The position numbers and the translations under genes were made by a program. Of a stretch of DNA of 64,000 bases, positions 54,850 to 64,000 are shown one piece after another. Source of the DNA: Gnetum montanum (taxonomy: Eukaryota > Streptophyta > Gnetopsida > Gnetales > Gnetaceae); the NCBI GenBank assembly GCA_015680685.1, contig MNCI01009417.1, positions 490,530 to 554,529 of the forward strand, in the 5' to 3' direction. Below the pieces are notes generated by a model, which saw only the letters and a list, made by a program, of their open reading frames with translations, did not search any database and was not told the DNA's origin. Position 1 is the stretch's first letter, and each line of letters starts with the position of its first letter.

Positions 54850-57310
54850 AAAATCTGGACACCAACACAAAATACAAAATTGTTTGGAACTCATGTGGTT
54901 CCTTGTGGTAGTGCCTCCTCCATGGGCTTTTTCCCTTTATCCTGTGCTCCAGGCTTCTAAAATGGATACTTTTGCAAGAATGCCTAAATTGTTTCCTCCT
55001 TTGTCCGAGGATGCTATGCTATCCATGCTGATGTTCTAATGTTTGATGGAGTTGGTACCTCCCATGGACATGACAGTTGTGGAAACATCTAATTAGCTTT
55101 GACATACTATGCCACAAATAGTCGCCATTCCTCCTCGTAGGCTCTAGCTTTGTCTCTGAATTCTTGATAATCAGTAAGCCATTGAGCTAATTTTGCTGCT
55201 ATGTCTTTTTGGCCTTGGTAGCTAACCTTTACCACCTCTAGTTTAGAGTTTGCTACCTCTAGTCTCTACAATGTCTTCTTGTTTTTAGCAAACTCTATTT
55301 CATATTTGGCATAGGTGGCAGTTACCTGTTTTTCTAGCTTAGTCTTTGGATGCCCTGTTGTTAACATGGCCAAGTTGGCTTACCGTAGATTTGCGAACTC
55401 CATGTATTTTATGAGATCCTGGATTTGCAAGTCCTAGCTCTTTAATTCTTCTTGGTGGGCAAAGAAATAAGTGTCCAGTATGGCTTGCCAGTCAGTTTGT
55501 TGAGCACTGAAAGAGTTAATGTGGTCCTTAGCCATACATATATCTTTTTCAATGATCTCTTGATACATCCCCACCTGATCACAAAAATGTTCCTTTTATT
55601 TTTCATGCCACTTGGCCTCATTCTGCCACATGCATATTTCAATGGCCGTCTTCTACCAGATGGTGCGTACCTCCTCCATTGAGAGGGTTTTATTCTCTTT
55701 GGCTAAGTGACTTATGTCTTGGTTGATACTTATTAGTTATTCTCGCAATTGTTGAAAACTTTCCTCGAGAATAGTCTTCTATTTTTCAACTATTATCAAC
55801 TGAAGATTTTTGGTAGTAAGAAATATATTTTCTTCTTGTAAGGCCTTGAGTGCTTTTACATGTGCATATGTCTAAGCTTATGCTTTTGAAGCATCCTAAT
55901 CTACCTTCTCCTTTTCCATTGTCACCCTTTTATTCTCCACTAGAAATTTATTTAGCTGCTCTATCCTAAATGATTGTAGTTGATCGACTAGAACAAGTTG
56001 AGATGGATCTCACTATTCAGCTTGTAGGGCAACGAACTTTTCCTGGAGTCTCCTCAACTTGTCTTTTGCATGTTCAGCCCTAACCTCAACCTCGTCCTTT
56101 GTATGATCGATTGATATGGTGGGCTATATGACATCATTGATTACCTTGAAGAGATTGGTCTCATCCCAACTTCCCCAACTAATCATTTCTGCGATGGCCC
56201 TGAGATGGCTCATCAACGGTAGGTAATCTTGTGGCGGCAGTGGTAGTTGTTGGTCCTGCTAGCCTATGGGCTGTGTGCTGAGCCTTGCTTCTTATTGTTA
56301 GCTAAACCTCATGTCTGAAAGTTAGCTAGGCTCTATTGTTTGAGGTGTAGTGGGCCCAACCATCTATTCTTGTTTAGGCTCCAATGTCTTCCCAACATCT
56401 TTTCTTAGTGTTAGTGGCTTTAGTAATTCAGCATATGAAGCATTTTAAGCTTTTCTGGGGATGTCATTAGTGTACCCCAAAATTTCAACATGTTAGCACA
56501 GCTTCCTGACTAGACATGGAAAGGGGAGTGTAAACTTTCTTATCTTCCATTTCTCAAACCACCTCAATATCTTTGTTAAATACAAATGGGGAAAATTGGC
56601 ATCAACCTTGCCCATTAAGATCATACTTCCTCTAGCTGCATAGGTAGAAATCCTATTTAACCCCTTTGTTAGGAAACTGTGATAGGTGCCAATTTTAAAA
56701 TAAATTCTATCTTCAAGGATTAGTTCTCCATGTGTTTTTTCTTCTTTGTTGTACGCCCTTTTTAGCCATACTTTTCTTGCATCTGCATTGGAGTAGGTGG
56801 ACAAATGAGCAACTTTAGGCCCTATATTTGGAATAGAACTTTTGCAATGGCCTTTGTGAAGAAATCAACTGAAATTCCACCAATGTCGACGGTGGTGCCT
56901 TCCTCTTTATTATGCCAAAATTGATAGGTTTCCCCCAAATGCCATTCTCCACTTTCTGAGAGGAGAGGCCATAGTGGAGATCCCTTGAGTTAATCCTTGA
57001 TTGATTCAGGGGTGAATTCGGTAAAAGGCCCAAACTTAAGTTCCACAATCACTGCAGCGAATGTGGACCTTTCCTGAATGGCTTGAATGTATTCTAGGAA
57101 CAACGTGAGATGTTGTCCTTGTTTGAGTGCCCTGCCCTCTCCACCTTCTGCTTGACCAAATTGTGCAGTGACAGGGGTTTCTTGATGGATGCTGAATGAT
57201 TATGCCTTTTGTTTTGCATGTTCCACATGAGGTCCTTAATTTCTTCCTCTTCTCAGACATTTGGATGCACCTTGAGAAGGTCCTCCTTGTTGTCCTCATT
57301 TAGGGGCCAT
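54850..57310 (-). pseudogene. Additional ORF of A4 with long coiled coil, function unknown
   Basis: A possible start is the ATG at 57310, directly preceded on the minus strand by CTTTTCTGTGATTACAG, a good splice acceptor. With frame changes the first third reads LFLEYIQAIQERSTF, ELKFGPFTEFTPESIK and WPLLSESGEWHLGETYQFW; then MSTYSNADARKVWLKRAYNK (56804). From ~56100 to 55200 the same frame is charged and heptad-like (EVRAEHAKDKLRRLQEKF, QSFRIEQLNKFLVENKRV, LQEENIFLTTKNLQL, FQQLRE, ISHLAKENKTL). At least a dozen stops interrupt it. No RT, protease or envelope motif was seen. Some plant gypsy lineages carry such extra ORFs between pol and the 3' LTR; I know of no function for this one. Confidence 0.6.
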
Positions 57311-57799
57311 CTGTAATCACAGAAAAGTCAATTGTTAGTAAGGTTATTTAAAGAAGTTTAATTATCTCATACCTTACTCATTGCCTTTAATAAATGTTGA
57401 ATTCTTTTCTTAGTGTGATTTTAGAGCTAGAAATTTTTCATGGAAGTTGCCCTAAAAGTTTTAATGTTGGGCCCAATTTGATTAGGTGACTCCAATAATA
57501 ATTTAAATGATTTGGGTGAAGGCAAAAAATTAGTTTGGCATGAGTTTTTAACATTTTCTAATAGTACTTATCCCTATGATATCCTTTGGATGATAACAAA
57601 TTTTGAAAAATTTATGCACAAATTCTACCATACTCTTGCCCCACAACTGAGTTAAACACTTTGGGTTTAAGTAGGTGTAATTGAAAAGGAAATCAAAGCA
57701 TTAATGAGCGAGATATTGATGATTGAATGTTAGACTCTCAAAGCACTAAAATTGTGAAAGAAAATTTGAACCCCCTCACATAAATTGTTGAAAATGACT

Positions 57800-57910
57800 T
57801 CTAAGCATGTGGGGGCCCCATATATATAGGTTTTATAGATGTGATATCATGTACGCGATAGCGGTTACTCAATATCATGTCAGAGCTAATACTGGGTACC
57901 CGATATTGCA
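57800..57910 (-). promoter_or_regulatory. LTR-like internal promoter block in A4
   Basis: On the minus strand it has degenerate GATATC repeats (GATATTGAG, CGCTATCGCGTACATGATATCAC) followed by a CCTATATATATGGGG TATA box, the same arrangement as the start of family A LTRs. It lies ~500 bases upstream of the extra ORF. It could be a relic LTR or a working internal promoter. Confidence 0.5.
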
Positions 57911-57929
57911 TCCTATTAAAAATAGGGTA

Positions 57930-59366
57930 TTTAGTAAAATTAATGAATTTTCAAGTTTTTACGGCCAAAAATGAAGGATTTGAGGTAGATTTGAAAGGTA
58001 TGGGATAATGTCATGTGGAAATTAAGGCACCAAAACTATAATGAAATGGAGTTATACAATGAAGTTCTTTGAATAGGGTAAGGAAAAAGGACATGTAGTG
58101 GTTCTAAGGAACGTTTGGTTGAAATAATGACAAAGGAAAAAATAGATTTGACAATGTAATATTCGGAAGGTATAAAATGATGTGGTGGTGTGCAACAAGT
58201 ACAAATGACAAAATTCATGCAAGTGCATACTCCCCAAAGCAGGTTCCAACCTATCATACCCTTGCATAACCATGCCTTAAAATGTCCGTAGGCATTAGAA
58301 TGATTAAATGCAATCTGCACTTGTGCAACAAAACACACACATGTTAAATACCACTGTGATGAGGTATGAATTCTATGCCACACAAGACACAAGTTATAAG
58401 TACTTGGACCTTGAGATGAGACGAATTGTAGATGAATCATAGAAGGGATTGTAGAGATCGGGATGTAAGGTAACTTACCTTGGGCACAATGAATCCAAAG
58501 TGTTGTGCATGATTAAAGTACCATTAGCCTATCACACCAAGATCAAAACCAAGTCCATACCTTTGATCAGTGACATCACATTATTTCATCCCAATGATAG
58601 AAAACCGTAAGAGCATCATGACAGCAAGGTGTACAATCACTTGGTGTTTTACTCAAGGGAAGAGTGATTTGAATTTGTCTGTGGCATGTTTTCCTTGATC
58701 TTTTCTTTTCTATTATTCTTCTTTCTTTTCTTTTTCTTCTTCTAACTACTTTTACACTTTTCCTTTCCCAATGAAGATTCGGAGAAGCTGCTAACCTTCA
58801 GGCATGGGTGCATGTCTTTCTAGTGGGACCCCTCAAAATAGCATTGAGTTCCTTTATTGAGTGCCTTTATTACAACTCTTACTCCAATTGTTTGTTAGAT
58901 CTACAAGGATCATAGTACAACCAAGCTGCATGATAGCACATATAGATGTCACCAAAGAAAATCCACATGTCCCCTTAATGTCACACCCTTGGCATTCCCT
59001 CTTAGTCTATCACTCTTTACTTTGGGCATAATGAGTACAAAGTTACTTTAAGTTTTAATGATAACAAGAATATCATCGTACCCAAAGTAGAACGGCTTAT
59101 TAATAGAATGGATGGGTGGATGTTGTGGTCTCACTGTCCAAATAATTAGTCACTTGTGACTCAATAACATAGAACAACATCTCAACTGACTAGTTACATG
59201 AGTATTTGCTCATAGATGAGATCACCCTTAAAAAGATAAAATGACAAACTGAAAAATGAAAAATTAGAAAACAAAAAATTGAAAAATAAAAAATTGTAAA
59301 ACGAAAGAAAAGGAAAAAAATTTACTAATTTTGCTTATTAGAATGGGGGCTATCCCCTATGACTAA
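57930..59366 (-). other. 3' non-coding region of A4
   Basis: Corresponds to the post-integrase regions of A1-A3 (GGTATGGGAT, TCCCCAAAGCAGG, AGGCATGGGTGCATGTCTTTCTAGT landmarks). A polypurine-like motif lies at 59350-59366. It is followed on the minus strand by the internal promoter block rather than an LTR. Confidence 0.65.
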
Positions 59367-59599
59367 ACCTTTGATCATGGCAAGAATTAATTAATGGAAA
59401 GTTTGGATCCATGCATGTTGGAAATATTGGGGTCTAATCATATCCAAACCACTGGGTGTCTTTTGGTGTGATGGCAAGAATGTACCCAAATTGGGGTTCA
59501 CACACTTGATTAAATTAGGCATAGTGGGGTAGATTATAGGATGTGGTCATGTGATAAGAAGCTAACCCACTATGGCACCCATGAACATAAGGCGGTAGG

Positions 59600-61713
59600 C
59601 AAAGATCGATATGTATCCTTATGTTGTTATATTCATTGGGCTACATGGTTGTTGGAGTGTTAATTGCTAGCTTGGAGAGGGTGATAGGAAGTGTTGAGTT
59701 TGAAGAGGAAGTTATATCACTGTGTTGGGCTTATGCTGAGTTGGAGGATGTAATGGTTCTAGAGTCGTGCTATCTCTTTCTATGGCCATGCCTAAAGAAA
59801 GGACACTTTCGATGATGTGGAGGACTCCCATTGTTGTTAATTGTAGCAGCACAAGTAATGTTTGTTGGTTGGTATTGTGGTGCGAAACCTTCCAATACTA
59901 TTGGTGGTGATGTAGGAGGTGAAGGATGAGAAAATTGAAAGTAAGGAGAAGTGTAAGGGACATGAGGTGGTGATCCCGTAGGAGAGGACATGGGTTGATG
60001 ATATTCAGGAGAATGATAACGATGAGGTAAAGTAGAGGATGTTGATCTAGTTGGAGAAACAAGGTGTTGAACATGATTAGCACTTGATTTCAGGTGATAT
60101 GAAGGGTGACACTAGTTTGGCAATGGTCTCCCCCATTACTAGGGGTTTTGCCACTGTGGTTGAGCACAATACTTTTGTACGAAATCTGGATGTAGCATTC
60201 TTCCCCAATGCTCATGTAAATGTGACAAGATTAGACATTGGCCTTTGGGGTGATTGTATAGGAAAACATCACATTGATACTTATGATTTATAGTTGAGTT
60301 CCTATCCTTGTTTTCTTTAGCCCTTCTTTCTAATTGTTGAATGGTGTTTTATCCTATTTCTAGGTTTGGCATCCTCTATTTGTTCTAGTTGTCAGAGTGA
60401 TCTTGCATGGTTCTACCTCTGATAATATTTGCATATTCTCTGCATTTTTCATGTACCCACTCCATCATCTTATTGATCTTATTGATTTTTGCCTCAATTT
60501 CATCTAGTAATTTTAGTATTGGTATAGATGGGGATGGTTTCACCTCCTTGAGGTGAGTTGATTTCTCCTCTCCATGATTAAGGACCTTTGTTACTTTAAG
60601 ATTTTGGTCCTATTGAGATCTTTCAACATTCTTCCATTTGTCTATTTCTCCTTCTTCTTTTATTACCTGCTTAATAAGCTCTTGGAATTGACGGGTTCAT
60701 AGTTCATATAGTTGACCTAGGGCATACATCCCTAGGGTCTCCCTTGTTTTATTACAAAGCCCATCCATGATGTGACACATTATCCTTTCCTCAGAGCACT
60801 CATGGCCTAGGCATTTGTTTAATAATGAGTAATATCTTTCTAGGGCCATGTCCAAGGGTTCATGTTACCCTTGTTTCCACTCTTGGATTTTTCTCCTTAA
60901 GGTTGACACTCTTTCACGGGTTTGATATCTTTCATTTAAGAGTTTCACCATTGTAGGCCATCGGTGAATTAGATTGGATTTTAAAGACCTGTACCACACT
61001 TTTGCTTGGCCCACAAGTGTCATAGGTAATAACTTAAGTCTTTGCCACACATTATCAATGTTGTTCCATGCACAGACATCATAGAAGGCTTGTAAATGAT
61101 GTTGCAAATCTAAATCATAGCCTCCTAAGAACTTAGAAAAGTTTTTTAAATCAAGCCTAGGTAGACAGCTTTCCTTGCAATGCCTATGAGATATCTGAAT
61201 GACCTCTATTATATATACATTAAGCTCTCTGTGGCTAGCAAGGGTTCATCCTCACTAAGTAGGTTGTGAGTTTGTGAGTTGGGACGATGTTGTCTATGTT
61301 CATGTTGGTGTTCTTGATCTTGCCTGTGAATTCGAATTTTATTTCTATGCCGATCCCTTAAGGAATAGCCATCAATGTCATGACCTGACGTTGAGAGAGC
61401 ATAGGAAGAGAGAGAACTAGAAGACTTTTCATATCTTTTGTAAGTCTCCCAATCATCCCCTAACGTACTCTTTCTAATCATTGAGAAGGTCCTAGGCCTT
61501 ATGGGCCCCCTCATTCTAAGAGATGTGTCATCTTCACTAGAGGTGTCAGAGTTGGATGATAAGATTCGTTGTGTCATTGGGATGTCCATGAACATATGAA
61601 ACTCCTGGATAAGATTGAGTACTCCAAAATTCTTCTTTGTCATAAATTTCATTAGTTCTCCAATGAATTGCCTTACTAGATGTTGCGTTATTGTTATCCT
61701 GTGAGAGAGACAT
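59600..61713 (-). pseudogene. Gag of A4
   Basis: Starts at ATG 61713-61711 (MSLSQDNNNATSSKAIHWRT). The retrotransposon-gag domain is open at 60865-61107 (HHLQAFYDVCAWNNIDNVWQ, then KVWYRSLKSNLIHRWPTMVK and RYQTRERVSTLRRKIQEWKQ). Near 60210-60290 the zinc-knuckle-like motif is degenerate (CDVFLYNHPKGQCLILSH), and 59770-59991 is proline-rich (SPPHVPYTSPYFQFSHPSPP). Frameshifts and stops break it. It runs into a short relic of the post-protease region, with the protease itself missing. Confidence 0.75.
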
Positions 61714-61830
61714 TGTCGTGAATTATGTGTGACTTAATTGAATTTAACTTCTTTTTCTGAAAGATATATCATTAATACCTTATTACAATGATCTTATATC
61801 ATATAACTAATTGAGATAACTAGTACTATT

Positions 61831-61847
61831 CCTAGCAATGACGCCAA
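61831..61847 (-). other. Primer-binding site of A4 (tRNA-Asp type)
   Basis: Minus-strand TTGGCGTCATTGCTAGG directly follows the 5' LTR. Confidence 0.8.
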
Positions 61848-62723
61848 TGATGAGCGGCGATGTACCCCTATGCTCAACCATACAAATACGATCATATACG
61901 CATGATCCGATCGAACTCCACGGATGGACTAGTTGTGGCACCTAAATAGTTATACATTGATCATAGTTCACTGTCTTCCCACATGGACTAGTATTTACTT
62001 TTTCATGTATGATTTAGTCCAGAGTGAGGTGTATGATGTGGTTTCTACTATTATGCTACTCCTAAGAACAATGATAAGTAACTTAATTAAGCTAATAAGT
62101 AATAAGAAATAAAATTTAAGCTAGCTTAAGTGTGATGAGCATCCATCCTTAATCATTCGTATGCATCTTGGACTTTGTGTACAACTTTTAAGATTTCCAG
62201 GCGCACATCACTTGAAACACTACTTGATACGCTACTAGCTAACCATGTAGTTACAATTAAATGTTTGTGATTAAGATGTACTCATTCTGCATTAACAACA
62301 AGAATAGTAAATGACGATAAAAGAAATATTAACTAAGAAAACAACCATAAATAATTAACAATTAAACAATTAAAAACTAAGTGAATGCTGCAATGATGGA
62401 GTAATCTTGATCTTTATTGCCAATTGTGTGCGTGTCCAAGTACGTCACACTCAAACCAAGGTTCTATACAATTACAAGCATCACACTGCAGGCATGCACT
62501 TGGGAAAGAACTGAAAACTAACTAAAATTGACAAAAGACTCAAGACTCCTAATGACTAACTATTCTACTGCCTTTATGATGCTTCCCCATGTGCTTGAGT
62601 GCTATATTTATAGGCTAACATAGAAATCACAATATCATATATATGTTATTGTATCCAGGCTACAATATTGCATATCCAATATCGTGTACTCGCTATTGGG
62701 GCCTGATGAACCATGATTCATCA
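61848..62723 (-). repeat. 5' LTR of A4
   Basis: TGATGAGCGGCGATG to GATTCATCA. Collinear with 53801-54710 and visibly diverged by transitions. Confidence 0.9.
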
Positions 62724-63486
62724 ACATGGTTGCAACTTTGAACTCAATGGCACCTAGGATTGTGCAATTGCAATTCATAGTTGAACTCATTGTAAAAAAA
62801 GATACAAACCATTCTAATCACTATAGAGTTCAAAGATTCATCGTCAAGACTCAAGTTTAGATTAATATGGATGCTCTTTAGTCAAAGTTGGATTCTCTAG
62901 AATTGAAAATAATAATTGCTCACTCAAGCTTAGAAGCAATTACTGAGAAAATACATAAAGATGAAGAAAAATATGGCAAGACTTAGAATCTCAAAATTGG
63001 GGGATTTCCTAAAGAGCAAGGTGAGGATATTCTGCATGTCATGCTAAATTTCCTTATGAAACAAATGCACATTTCTTCTACATTAATAATTAGTGCACAT
63101 AGACTTGGTCCTATGGGGAAAAAACCTTGGTAGATTCTTGTTAAGTTTGCTAATTGGCATGGAAGGGATAAGGTTTGGAATAACATAAATATCTTAAAAG
63201 AATAAAAGATTTGGATTAATGAAGACCTCACCAAAAAAAAAGAGTACCCAAAAATATAGAAACAATGGCAAAACGTTAAACAAGCACGTGCTAAAGGTAA
63301 AATTGCTTACTTCAACTATAAATATGTTATAATCATCAAAGAGAGGGAAAATCCCCCAAAATAGGAATTTTCTTCTATTACATGTGGTTTCCTTAATGTT
63401 GAAGGTTCATTACCTAATAAATTTTTTTCTTTAGATACTATTCATTTCTGCTTCCTAAGTTTCAACAAAAATAAATTGGTAAACTA
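62724..63486 (+). pseudogene. LINE ORF1, main part (coiled-coil/RRM type)
   Basis: One continuous frame of ~250 codons with about eight stops, mostly TAG. It has a heptad-like start (SKLDSLELKIIIAHSSLEAI), then NLKIGGFPKEQGEDILHVML, ISAHRLGPMGKKPW, ILVKFANWHGRDKVWNN, KIWINEDLTKKKEYPK and QARAKGKIAYFNYKYVIIIK. This is the RRM plus C-terminal domain layout of L1-type ORF1p (transposase_22 family), an RNA-binding chaperone. The beginning of the protein lies left of A4. No ORF2 (endonuclease/RT) was found before 64000. Confidence 0.75.
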
Positions 63487-63612
63487 GCAAATTTGTCGAT
63501 GCTAAACTATTACAAAATATTATACAAATCATAGAGTCAGTAATTAATCATAGGTTAGAAATGTAGCTCATCTAAAATCCCATTGAGTGTTAAATAGTTT
63601 TTAAAATAAATA

Positions 63613-64000
63613 TTAGTTGTAACTTTTCAAGCAAGTTCTAACTTTTTTATTCATTAATTCCCACATCTTATCTATTCTGGCTACCATCTCAGCAATGGAC
63701 TTTTGTATTGACAAGGCTTTGTGTGAATTCACCTCATCAAGAGCTACATCTTCTTCGTCACAAACATGGACCACCTTTTTGTGATGGAATGGATCTAAGT
63801 AATATTCATTTGCACTCTTCCTTTTGTATATATCTCTTTCTTCTTTGGCCACTTGTTCAATTAACTTTAGTATTTGATGGGCTTTTAGTTATGATAACCT
63901 TTTTTAGGCATAGATCCCAAGGGTCTTCCTCATTTTTTTGTAAAACTCATATATAATGTGACAAAGCTACTCTTTTTAAGAAAATCCATGGCTTGTGCAT
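63613..64000 (-). pseudogene. Gag fragment of a further family A element (A6)
   Basis: An open frame of 79 residues (63613-63852) includes MAKEERDIYKRKSANEYYLD, KALSIQKSIAEMVARIDKMW and LMNKKVR, matching the Gag coil region of A1/A2 (SIQK...VDQMWNSL). From 63677 to the end it is nearly the same as 1-323. The element continues off the right edge. No LTR is visible on its left side; the boundary with the LINE sequence near 63490-63610 is unclear. Confidence 0.75.

Larger units (their letters stand above)
53801..62723 (-). mobile_element. LTR retrotransposon A4 (gag plus extra coiled-coil ORF)
   Basis: LTRs 53801-54710 and 61848-62723, PBS 61831-61847, PPT 54711-54726, near-matching 5-bp flanks CCATG/ACATG. 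On the minus strand: Gag (61713 to ~59600), a remnant of the post-protease region (~59450), the family's 3' non-coding region (59366-57930), an LTR-like GATATC and TATA block (57910-57800), then a 2.4-kb coiled-coil ORF (57310-54850) and the 3' LTR. Protease, RT, RNase H and integrase are all absent. It splits a LINE ORF1. The added ORF is the most unusual feature of the window. Confidence 0.85.

Overview
The window looks like gene-poor nuclear DNA from a seed plant with a large, repeat-laden genome. A gymnosperm/conifer is my inference, based on old, heavily decayed, nested LTR retrotransposons and very few genes; no marker in the window fixes the species. It is not bacterial or organellar: I see no operons, rRNA or CRISPR. 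Almost all open frames are relics of retrotransposon gag/pol, and most carry stop codons that a single C-to-T or G-to-A change could have made.

Two LTR-retrotransposon families dominate. Family A lies mostly on the minus strand. Its LTRs begin TGATGAGTGG and end ATCA when read on the plus strand, its primer-binding site is tRNA-Asp-like, and its integrase and RNase H resemble Athila/Tat-type Ty3/gypsy. Copies are A5 (1-2010, continuing off the left edge), A1 (15627-23811), A2 (25058-about 41517), A3 (31834-38676, nested inside A2), A4 (53801-62723), A6 (63613-64000, gag only, running off the right edge), and three isolated LTRs (46752-47622, 49780-50708, about 51540-52301). Family B lies on the plus strand (10114-24833, LTRs TGTTGATG...CATCAACA, flanked by AATAT) and has A1 inserted in its 3' LTR. 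A2 keeps all pol domains in decayed form. A1 lost most of the integrase core and C-terminus. A3 kept gag and protease only. B kept gag, protease and an integrase C-terminal tail. A4 kept gag and carries an unrelated coiled-coil ORF behind an LTR-like internal promoter region.

The one likely host gene is an intronless DREB-like AP2/ERF transcription factor at 43490-44080, whose AP2 domain is cut by a single N. The same upstream region, and in two cases the first codons, recur at 4060-4514, 7200-8090, 41610-41960 and, inverted, at 52453-53290. The locus therefore appears to be a broken-up ERF gene cluster into which retrotransposons inserted. A Ty1/copia tail abuts the inverted ERF fragment. 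A LINE ORF1 of the coiled-coil/RRM type is split by A4 (53751-53800 and 62724-63486).

The remaining sequence is AT-rich intergenic DNA with small tandem repeats, a diverged 1.2 kb duplication (2190-3400 and 9120-10108), and a possible further LTR (48342 onward). Several one- or two-base N runs hide tens to hundreds of missing bases when compared with sister copies, so the assembly should not be taken literally at those points.
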